Below, one piece after another: positions 19,601 through 28,194 of a stretch of DNA of 60,000 nt. The DNA is from Liolophura sinensis (taxonomy: Eukaryota > Mollusca > Polyplacophora > Chitonida > Chitonidae), in assembly GCF_032854445.1 (NCBI RefSeq), contig NC_088295.1:68245249-68305248 (forward strand), in the 5' to 3' direction. How positions within the stretch are numbered: position 1 is the first letter of the stretch; each line of letters begins with the position of its first letter. The notes beneath the pieces are model-generated. The model was not told the DNA's origin. It saw only the letters and a list, made by a program, of their open reading frames with translations, and made no database searches. Position numbers and translations under genes: made by a program.

Positions 19601-20160
19601 TTATAATTAAAACTAAAATATATGAAGTTCCATTGCTGTATCTTGTGGGCTCATTAATTAACTGAAATGAATTTTTACTTGTAATAATATCAAACAACTT
19701 CATTTTAGTTCACTCTTATCGTGATATTTGGACCAATCAACACAACTATTATTAAAATCACCCATAGTTATCAAGGCGTCTGATTTTCTGTCAGAGCGAG
19801 TTGAGGCTGTTATCTAAGTTAACTAAAAACTCATCCTATGTTATGAAGACTGGTTGGGGGACGATAGCCAACGGAACACAATATATGTTTATTAGACTGT
19901 TTGATTGAAATCCATAACATTTCATTGTCATTTTCTAAATCCCTCTACGCATAGCACTAAATGATGACTTGATAATAAAAATGATGATAATAAATCGCTA
20001 CTCTCCCCTCCCTCTATCTTTTCGTCCTATACAGTATCCATTTAGGTTCACAATTCCATCGGGTAATCACAACCAAGCCAGGTTTCTGAGAAACATTATA
20101 ATATCATAATTATATTGGTTACATAACAAGGTGTAGGCCTCATCCAGTTTAGATTTATAT
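16638..20160 (-). mobile_element. decayed non-LTR retrotransposon (EN + RT), Jockey/CR1-like
   Basis: Read from right to left: an endonuclease-like region at about 20150-19650 (pieces reading NGYCIGRKDRGRG, LCSVGYRPPT, ITMGDFNNS); a basic linker with DKPWMANDVRYKLRIRNRCF (19371-19033); a reverse transcriptase at about 18760-17900 (WKLSRVCPVFEKGDRHDMSS, YRPVSL, LVFLDVSKAF, and FADD at about 18082); a thumb/C-terminal part (17884-17372, then 17399-17139); a possible cysteine/histidine motif (CHYCNNTC...H) near 17090; and a 3' end with an ATTAAA-type tail at about 16640-16675. Many stops and frameshifts separate these pieces, so the copy is dead. The 5' end stops at a TTA/CTA microsatellite. It occupies most of intron 1, in the same orientation as the host gene. 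Confidence 0.85.
18125..18247 (+). mobile_element. truncated SINE family 1 nested in the LINE
   Basis: The SINE 3' part at about 18139-18233 (cccggtttccacccatcata, atgctgaccggcgtcgtaca, attcttgagtacggcgtaaa, ccaatcaaataaataaataa) interrupts the LINE's reverse transcriptase between its GPLL and FVND(I) segments. The flanks aaaatcaggaaaa (18125) and aaaatcaaggaaa (18234) form a near-perfect target-site duplication. Taking the element and one flank out would bring the two halves of the RT region together. This SINE insertion is younger than the LINE insertion. Confidence 0.9.
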
Positions 20161-20163
20161 GCA

Positions 20164-20211
20164 TTATTATTATTATTACTACTACTACTACTAATAATAA
20201 TAATAATAACT
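20164..20211 (+). repeat. (ATT)n(ACT)n(AAT)n microsatellite
   Basis: Consecutive ATT, ACT and AAT trinucleotide runs form a partly self-complementary tract at the 5' boundary of the LINE, about 40 bases from the splice donor of exon 1. Confidence 0.95.
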
Positions 20212-20251
20212 ACAGAGTAAAGAACTAAGTGTAGGAAAGTGTCAGACTTAC

Positions 20252-20312
20252 CTGATAGAAGAAGTACAGATACAACTATCAAAGTTATGGCCTGTTCTTT
20301 AGTTCTGATCAT
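20252..20312 (-). CDS. first coding exon of the membrane-protein gene
   Basis: The ATG at 20312 has a purine at -3 (GGGAAG before ATG). It opens 20 codons, MIRTKEQAITLIVVSVLLLS, plus one base before the donor CAG|GTAAGT. The short basic start followed by a hydrophobic run suits the beginning of the first membrane helix. A cleaved signal peptide is possible but less likely in this layout. Assignment to the exons further left rests on strand, order and the sister exon at 2653. The phase-1 end does not join directly to 15582, so one exon is missing from the model. A TTATTGTACAG just upstream could be an acceptor ending a 5' UTR intron. Confidence 0.62.
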
Positions 20313-21270
20313 CTTCCCGCAGTATAGCTGTACAATAAAAATTCAAGTTAACCAAATTACTCTACGTGTGTATACAAAATTCCTTCTTCACAATGTATGC
20401 GGTCAATTAACCGCCGTGGATTATACGCGGACGCTTTCGAGATGGTACTGTGCACCTACACTGCTACACCTTGTTCTGTAAGAGTGCAAGAACAGGATAT
20501 GCTTCTGGCGTGATCATTTTAAGGACATAGGGGGTTAAATGTTGATTGGCTGGACTTGCAGAGATATGGCTCATTGCATATATTTTCATCTTGCAATGCT
20601 TGCGTTTTGATTGGCCCAAATCAACACCATTGCTAGCCCGAGGCCTGGCCCCTTGCATTGTTTACTGGTAAATATTTGCTATGGCAGATATGCTTTACAT
20701 TTTGATCATTTTGTTTTTTCTCAGCAACTGAAGAGGGAAATGATTGCAAACAATATGGAGACGGTTATCCGAAGTAGAGGACAAAAGACATCAACTCAGA
20801 TTCTTGGATGCTGCACATACCTGCCTTATCTCTAAATATTAAGTTGTAACTCATCTAGTTCTGCGCTACCACATTGTACAAAGTTACATTTAGTCAGACT
20901 GATAAAATTTTTTTCCGGTCGAATGTCTCAGTTTTTCCTATCATTATTTGTAATCGTCTTTGTTCTATGAAACCAACCTGATGGAATGAAAAGGGTTTGC
21001 TATCACTGATTATAAATTTATTCTGTTGTTAGTTAAATTGTAAAAATTGTTCATCCAGGGTAATATCGCAGTGTTGCCTCGTCCAAAGTCGTCATGTCTA
21101 AAACTTAACGTGACTATAAACTCACCTGAGCTTCAGAAAAAGATGACTAGGCTTTTATCGTTTGGTAAAGTGTGAGTATGGATGGAGCGGCGTGTCTGGT
21201 GTCCTTCGACATGACCTGGCTCATCTATGATCTGAAACGCACGGTGATGGTATAGATATCCTAATATATT
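20313..21270. other. upstream region of the membrane-protein gene
   Basis: This should hold the 5' UTR and promoter on the minus strand. No TATA box, CpG island or repeat could be assigned with confidence. Short frames at 20239-20835 have no recognisable content. Confidence 0.4.
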
Positions 21271-21274
21271 TTGA

Positions 21275-21790
21275 CAATGTGTTTTATATCACGACCAGTG
21301 TTTTACTTAATACTGATGTTCTTATTGTTCTATATCACAGCCAGTATTTTACGTAATACTGACGATCTTATTCTTCTGCATATATTAGGATAGTGTTTAC
21401 CTAATACGATCTTATTGTCCTATATCAAGATCAGTGTTTTAGCTAATACTAATGACCTTATTATTCTATACCAGGATAAATGTTTTACCTAATACTGACA
21501 ATCTATTGTTCTATACATGGACCAGAAATTTACCTAATAATGACAACCGTATTATTATATGTATACCAAAGCCAGTGTTTGTACCTTTATTGTTCTATAT
21601 CAGGATTAATGTTTTACTTAAGACTGTCGATCTCCATGCTCTTTATATAAGGACTATAGTGTTTTACCTAATATTGAGGATTTCCTATCCTCTGTTAGGG
21701 TAAGTGTCTTAACTAATACTACATGACGACCTTACTATTTTGTATTGTATCTCATTGTTCTCTAATAGGTTTAGTATTTTATTAAATGTT
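21275..21790 (+). repeat. degenerate ~46-bp tandem array
   Basis: About ten diverged units carry a cagtgttttacctaatactg-like word followed by ttattgttctatatcagga-like sequence. Successive ttttac words begin at 21301, 21347, about 21394, 21437 and 21483, so the step is 43-48 bases. The high divergence points to an old array. Confidence 0.85.
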
Positions 21791-22393
21791 AATTTAAATC
21801 ATTCAGCTCTGCAGCTGGACCAGCCAAACAATTAAAGCTTGCGGATCTTAGCCTCTGTCCGTTTGTGTGGTTTGCAATTCTTTGTAATCAGCAATTAACA
21901 GGAAATACACTTCTGCAGAATTCGGAAACTCTACACACATGTCAAGTTAAGATTAATTTCTTGGAAGCACGGTTGGTTCCGTTTATTGTATATTTCATTG
22001 TGTGATTTGGACGTTTACAAGGCTATCGTTGACTCGGTGAGGATCGCCCACTGATCAGTGCAAGAGGAGGCAAACTCAAATTTAGCTCTCGCTTCTTTAT
22101 TTGTCCAGTATTTTTAAAATTTAGAACAATCTGTTTTAATGAAACTCTAGATGGCACCAGTCATATTGCTGTATCACAATAATAAAGCAGATTTGAACTG
22201 TGCTTTGCATTATGTAAGCTGTATAACAATTTCCATATTCGCCGTACATATCCAGCATGTGTCTTATAAAGGGGTAATCATTCATTGTCTTGGATAAATT
22301 TCTAAGGCTTTCAGCATTTCGAGACTGTTACAAACGACTTCATTCTGTTATTTTAAAAATTTCAGTGCTTTCAGTTTCTTGTGCAAGATCTTT
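21791..22393. other. unique stretch, nothing recognised
   Basis: No repeat or convincing exon. It ends at the sequence gap. Confidence 0.45.
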
Positions 22394-22593
22394 NNNNNNN
22401 NNNNNNNNNNNNNNNNNNNNNNNNNNNNNNNNNNNNNNNNNNNNNNNNNNNNNNNNNNNNNNNNNNNNNNNNNNNNNNNNNNNNNNNNNNNNNNNNNNNN
22501 NNNNNNNNNNNNNNNNNNNNNNNNNNNNNNNNNNNNNNNNNNNNNNNNNNNNNNNNNNNNNNNNNNNNNNNNNNNNNNNNNNNNNNNNNNNNN
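22394..22593. other. assembly gap, 200 N
   Basis: A run of exactly 200 undetermined bases. The round number suggests a scaffolding placeholder, so the true distance is unknown. Open frames crossing it are artefacts. Confidence 0.99.
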
Positions 22594-22791
22594 TAATTAC
22601 CAAAAAGCAAATGTGATCACAAGACAAGGAAATAATTGACTTCTACAGTGTACTAACCTATACCTTTTTTACTAAAATGTTATGCAGGGCAGACTCATGT
22701 CAAGACGTGACCCCATGGTGGGTCGGTGGTAGTGGTGATGGTGGTAATAGTGGTGCTCAGACTAGTGGATAAGCTATATGGTCATAGGCCA

Positions 22792-22909
<118 letters not shown>

Positions 22910-22920
22910 CACCCCTTCTC

Positions 22921-23240
22921 ACCTTGAGACACCGTGGACACTCTCCCATCTGACATCCCCTTGACCATCTGGACATCCCCTTGACACCCTCTTCCTGGGC
23001 ATCCTCCCCTTGACACCTCTCCCTTGACACCTTCCCCTGGACACCCTCCCCTTGACCCTCTTTGTGGACACCCTATGCCACTTGGGACACCCTCTCGCTG
23101 AACACCTTCTCAGAACACCCTCTTACTGGACACATTCCCCCAAAAAACCCTACCCCAGACACCCCCTTCCCGGAACACCTCTCCTGGAAAACCCTGCCCT
23201 TGACGCCCTGCTTCCGGACACTTGGACTCGGACATTTACG
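22921..23240 (+). repeat. degenerate ~12-20-bp GACACCCTCCCC array
   Basis: Repeated words such as gacaccctccccttg, gacacctctcccttg, gacaccttcccctgg and gaacaccttctcag follow directly on the CT microsatellite. The region is strongly C-rich on this strand and G-rich on the other. It reads as a decayed minisatellite and not as coding, although frames stay open. Confidence 0.8.
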
Positions 23241-23525
23241 GCCACTTACACATCCTCATCCCCCACCAGCCCCACTTCTTGGACAATTTCCCCTTCCGGT
23301 CCATATTATGTCTCTGCATATCTTCTACATAGAATTAGAATTCAAAAATGCTCAGAAAAAATCAAAATATTCATATAAACTGCACGACTGCTTTTGGGTT
23401 TTTTGTTGGTTGCTTCTAATGTTTCAGCTGTGGGATTGACTTGTTCTGTTGTAAATACCAGGTGCTAATTTGCCAGCTTTACATTACCACAGAGAGGTAA
23501 AGCATGAATGTCAGAACTGATAAAA
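23241..23525. other. unique stretch, nothing recognised
   Basis: No convincing feature. Confidence 0.4.
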
Positions 23526-23527
23526 GT

Positions 23528-23625
23528 AATGGAGGTAACCAAGACATGAAGAGAAAGTGAAAAGTTGTATTATGAAGAATAATGGACATAACCAAGACAT
23601 GAAGAGAAAGTGAAAAGTTGTAGGT
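23528..23625 (+). repeat. 53-bp tandem duplication
   Basis: aatggaggtaaccaagacat at 23528 and aatggacataaccaagacat at 23581 are each followed by gaagagaaagtgaaaagttg. There are two copies with two substitutions in the compared part. Confidence 0.93.
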
Positions 23626-23639
23626 AATCAAAAAGCGAC

Positions 23640-23703
23640 ACAAGCGAAACATTCTAGAGCACGGTGGCTGAACAAAAATTAAATAAATTCATAAATAAAT
23701 AAA
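23640..23703 (+). mobile_element. diverged SINE family 1 3' end
   Basis: acaagcgaaacattctagag, acggtggctgaac and a taaataaataaa tail match the family terminus with many changes. Confidence 0.55.
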
Positions 23704-25502
23704 GACTTCCTGAATTACCACCAGAGTAAAGAAGGCTCTACTGGAAACATGTCGTTTTCTGAGTAGCAACTGGGTACAGATTATGCTTTCTGTGTGTTGT
23801 TTTTAAACACCCCAGCAACAGATTTATAAACAACGCTTTAATTTCTACCTACATATTTCTTTTGTTGAAGATCTGCCTCTTCTAACACGTGCAAATTCCA
23901 GACATCATGTATAAACTACAGATTTACTTTAAATAACAAAATAATTTACTACTATAAATAAAGTTGCTTTGGTAGCACAGGAATTGAAATAAAGTTTATT
24001 CGTTTATAAGATTATGATATTTATTTGTTGTGAGAGACATTTTATGTTTCAGTAGAGAAATCTGCTACTAACTCGGCCTTCAGTCGTTTTTTTTTTTTTT
24101 CATTTATAGACAGAATGTATCTGTTGTTGCATTTGCCTGACTGGATTTTAATTCTTGCATTATGGTTGTCAACATTTACTGAAGTTCACTTAAAGGAAAA
24201 GAAACATTTAAAAGTGAAGTAAGCGTCAGTAGAAAGACTATAAAAGCTGTATCTGAAAATACCTTCAGTAATTTGTTTTCTTTTTGCCTTGAAAATAAAT
24301 GCAGTATGTATGGACTGTACGGTGAACCATATTCAATTGGACTTTTGACATGTTTCACAATTTAACTGATTGGTCCGTCTAGATCCTTACTGACAGTTGT
24401 TTATCTGCAAACTTCGCTCGTCATGTATCAATGTTTACTGTGGATATAGTGGCATCAGTGTCCCACAGTTGAGCAGAAAGAAACATGGAGGTACAATAAA
24501 TCTGTTCTAAATCATGATTTACCGTTTACCAAAGTGCTGTATACTGGGTTCCTTCATTTGTTTTGGCTGTCGCTGATCGTGTGCATGAAATGGGGTCGCC
24601 ATGCTGTTCACATGTACGAGTGCTTCCAGCACAGGGAGCTGCACTATCGCAGTGCTTCATGACGTCATGCTTTCTTGTGTTCTCCGCTCTTCAGAATGAA
24701 AAGATACGAAAGTGAACTCAGGCTAGCCTACTAGGCTACTTCAAAATAGAAACATAACGAACATCTGTCTGACGCAGGGTTTGAGTGTATGGGAGTTATT
24801 TTTAGATCAATTCCCATTTATATTACGTCACCATTCTTTGCGCAGGTGGTTTTGCACCTGAGGATTAAGCCTCGAATAGCGAATTGTCAGTAGACTATCG
24901 CTGATGTTACGGCGCGGTACTACTGAAACTCTGTTCAAATCACAGGTAAAATCAATCATACACAATGAATGGTTGATCATTTACAAGAATCACTTTAGTG
25001 ACTTTCTGTTACCCAATCAATCGAATGGGTTTGAATTTCGTATTTAACCGGACACAATGCAGTAGACCTCTACATAGACTCACTGTCACATCATAATACC
25101 CCAGTGGGTTCATGTTTAAATACCGACATATGTTCATATTCATGTTTAATACTGGCAGAGCACAATACACCGCCGCATGGCCTCAGAATCACCCAATAAT
25201 CACCCAGTGGGTTCTTGTTTAGTGGGCCATGTATTCATAGCCATGAGCCCATGAAACTTTATAAAAAATTATATTCACGTTTCTATATCCTCTTTTTGGG
25301 AAAATGAGTAAGTTGCAGATAAAGTGCGGCAGCTTAAAGCAAGCCCATGTAGTTCTATGAAGTTTGTTTTGGTATCTTCTCGGCAGAAAAGTGCATAACA
25401 TGAATGAGTGACGTCATACAGCAATCCACTGCGATGGTATGGATCCCAAGCTGATAGTTTGATGAAAGTCCATAGGGTGTTATTCCTTTTCTCGTGTCCT
25501 CA
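23704..25502. other. unique stretch, nothing recognised
   Basis: About 1.8 kb with no repeat family recognised and no defensible exon. A cacccagtgggttc-like word appears twice (25102 and 25202) with similar flanks. Confidence 0.45.
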
Positions 25503-26308
25503 ATGGCGGAGGGAGTTCATAATTCAAATACCACTTGTGCCGGTGACAATGAAATATCTGCCGATGTCTTAAACGAGAGTGTTGTCCCTGATGATTGTAG
25601 CATTCAACCGATTATTAATGAAGTCTTATATTATATACAACAAACCTGACATTCTTCCAGTCGACACAATTGTAAAGTTATGTGAAGATGCTTTTAGTGA
25701 TATAGAGGTACAAGATGCCACAAAGAACTGGCCATGACAAACGTAACAAGATGCTTCACGATATGGTGAGAATGTTCCAGGAAATTCATATCGACGACGT
25801 GCCGTGTTTTGTGGCGAAGAAACTGAGCATACTTCCACCTGTATCTGTCAACTATATCGATGTCAGGTCACCTGTTGAGATAACTAAAAACTGCAATTGT
25901 CAGACATTGTGAATAGAATGGATGGCCTAAATAATATCCAAATTAAGGTACAGCAAAAACTTGATAGAATGAGCTATAAAATTTATAATGCCTCACTCTC
26001 GGACTTTCTCGGCTGACAGGAGAATGACTAAGAATATCATGTCTGACGCCTCTGCTCAGGCCCCAAATGAAATACCCATAAATGCTGATGAGAACATGAT
26101 ATCTCACGAAAGTCCCATCTGTGTGATTCCGGGACAAAACATAGAAACCGTTCCGATATCTCAGGATGTAACCGTTCATGTCAACGAGCAATCGATACCA
26201 AGTCAAAAATCAGCTGATGGCAACACATATGCCTCTGTGTCCTCATCAGGACTGTCTAACGAGTCAAACGAATTTGGAATAGTTACCAAAAAAGAACTCT
26301 TTTTTTGA
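25503..26308 (+). pseudogene. frameshifted retrotransposon ORF1-like relic
   Basis: Successive frames give one plausible protein when read in order. An acidic N-terminal part starts MAEGVHNSNTTCAGDNEISA (25503). Next comes PDILPVDTIVKLCEDAFSDI (about 25645). Then RTGHDKRNKMLHDMVRMFQE followed by VPCFVAKKLSILPPVSVNYI (25724-25850). A short coiled-coil-like piece reads VNRMDGLNNIQIKVQQKLDR (about 25908), and a Ser-rich tail follows (25988-26308). At least three frameshifts or stops separate them. The P-V-x-x-I-V-K-L-C and F-V-A-x-x-L-x-x-L-P patterns recall ORF1 proteins of invertebrate LINEs. This is from memory, and a domesticated host gene is less likely given the decay. Confidence 0.6.
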
Positions 26309-26395
26309 ACTTGAACTCACAGCGGCGGTATCTGTGAGAGACTTTTAGGTAATTGCCCTCCGCTGGCTGGCTAACCATCTCGGCCACGGAGGCCC
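26300..26395 (-). mobile_element. head-only SINE family 1 (tRNA-like part)
   Basis: On the minus strand it starts ggggcctccgtggccg, with an exact A box (TGGCCGAGATGG) and an exact B box (GTTCAAGTTC), and then ends in a run of A. The body present in other copies is absent. It could be a truncated SINE or a retrotransposed tRNA-like transcript. Confidence 0.75.
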
Positions 26396-27460
26396 CGAAA
26401 ACTTATTTATTAATTATGCATTTGCTCTTGTGACACAGTATATGACGCATTGCGGTTAAGTCGTATCTACGCAATGTGTCTTGCGCAACATCGTGGATGG
26501 TCAGTTAAACTCTCCGTGAGAAAGATTGTGCTGTGCTCATATATTCAAAGAAAAAATGTTTTCCAAAGAATTTCCAGAGTAAATCGTTATTTCGAAATTG
26601 ATGCTAAAATATAAAAATATATTTCTAGTGTAACCAGTTATTACTATATAGAATATAATATATATTCTCACACAACTTGTTGGTCCAAAGGTTTCCATCG
26701 GACACTCTTTATCCTTGACCATTTATGCCATTCATGCTGATTCTAATCCAACTCCGGATTGTTTGACCTTGGCTTCTGCTTGGAAATCTGCCGGTAATTT
26801 CCAAATAGGGCAGTGTACGGTTTTCTATGCTCTTAACAATACTAGATCTCCCCAGGGTAAAATTTGGGCATTTTTCTTGCTTCACGTTTTCTCAGTTCTC
26901 AATAATACCTCTCCCTTAAAGATGAAAACCAAATTCAAATTATGTAAATATCTTTAACTTGACAAAATGTAGAGCTTGTCGTGAACCAAGGGAGTAGTGT
27001 TTTCCTTGGATTCAGATAGCCTATCTTAATCCCATTGTTTCTTAGTTCCCTCTTATTAGTAGGGTGCCTCCTGTTAACATTTGTCTATAAACTATACGCA
27101 ACTGCTTCTGAAGACCTCTGCATTGTGGACCATGTATACAGTGTATACATATGTTAACAAAACCAGCAGCCTTAATCAACCAACAGGTTGCCATTGCTCA
27201 GAGCTGTAGAGATAAAACACAACACCAATGTACGCTTTCATGGAGCGTTAGATATTGTTTTTTTTAAATTTTACACAATTACATGTATATTAATCTACTC
27301 ACAGTTTGACTGGAGGCTGGACAATTTATTTATGAATTTTGTCAGACACGCATGAGGCTCCTGTTGACATTTTGTTCGGTTTCTCCCTTTCTGTTTTTGA
27401 GACAGTCATAAGGTGGTTCTATGGTATCTACATATAGGCTATGCAAATGATCAGCTCCAG
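26396..27460. other. unique flank left of the satellite
   Basis: No repeat or exon was recognised. This is the last non-satellite sequence in the window. Confidence 0.45.
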
Positions 27461-27461
27461 C

Positions 27462-27572
27462 GTGGAGTTGATTCTGTAGTATTTACATAAGAAATAAGGA
27501 TGACCAGTCGTGAGGTGGAGGTGATTCTGTAGTATTTACATAAAAAATTAGAATGACCAGTCCCCAACTGGA
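27462..27572 (+). repeat. two 53-bp founder-like units at the satellite edge
   Basis: gtggagttgattctgtagta (27462) and gtggaggtgattctgtagta (27515) are each followed by tttacata, an A-rich word and atgaccagtc. Exactly 53 bases further on, the third start (tggaagtggctctgtagtac, from 27569) opens the 27-bp satellite. The shared first half (tgga..tg.ttctgtagta..tacat/caa) shows common descent. The second half is missing from the satellite. Confidence 0.8.
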
Positions 27573-28194
27573 AGTGGCTCTGTAGTACCTACAAGAGGAA
27601 GTGGTTCTGTAGTACTTACAAGTGGAAGTTGTTCTATAGGACCTACAAGTGGAAGTTGTTCTATAGGACCTACAAGTGGAAGTTGTTCTATAGGGCCTAC
27701 AAGTGGAAGTGGTTCTGCAGTACCTACAAGTGGAAGTTGTTCTGTAGTACTTACAAGTGGAAGTGGTTCTGTAGTACCTACAAGAGGAAGTTGTTCTATA
27801 GGACCTACAAGTGGAAGTGGTTCTGCAGTACCTACAAGTGGAAGTGGTTCTGTACTACCTACAAGTGGAAGTTGTTCTGTAGTACCTACAAGTGAAAGTG
27901 GTTCTGTAGTACCTACAAGTGGAGTGGTTCCGTAGTACCTACAAGTGGAAGTTGTTCTATAGGACCTACAAGTGGAAGTGGTTCTGTACTACGTACAAGC
28001 GGAAATGGTTCTGCAGCACCTACAAGTGGAAGTAGTTCTGTAGTACCTACAAGTGGAAGTGGTTCTGTAGTACCTACAAGTGGAAGTTGTTCTATAGGAC
28101 CTACAAGTGGAAGTGGTTCTGCAGTACCTACAAGTGGAGTGGTTCGGTAGTACCTACAAGTGGAAGTTGTTCTGTAGTACTTACAAGTGGAAGT

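Larger units (their letters stand above)
9561..20312 (-). other. gene: four-helix membrane protein, MS4A/CD20-like in layout
   Basis: Minus-strand gene with exons at 20312-20252, 15582-15526, 12565-12417, 10382-10235 and 9770-9561. The last four join without any frame conflict (phases 0, 0, 2, 0) and encode 187 residues. In order these are: a helix (IFGVGILGLVAAFV), a short basic RNK turn, a long helix, a loop with four or five cysteines, a helix ending CVVCCGK, and a 69-residue Pro/Tyr-rich tail. Exon 1 ends in phase 1 and the next known exon begins in phase 0. One exon of length 3n+2 is therefore missing from my model, or exon 1 belongs elsewhere. The layout (N-terminal cytosolic segment, four helices, cysteine loop between helices 3 and 4, long C tail) resembles MS4A/CD20-like families. 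The family name is inference and other tetraspan families are possible. Confidence 0.6.

Noticed and set aside
22290-22639. Open frames crossing the gap
   Set aside because: They consist mostly of undetermined residues from 200 N.
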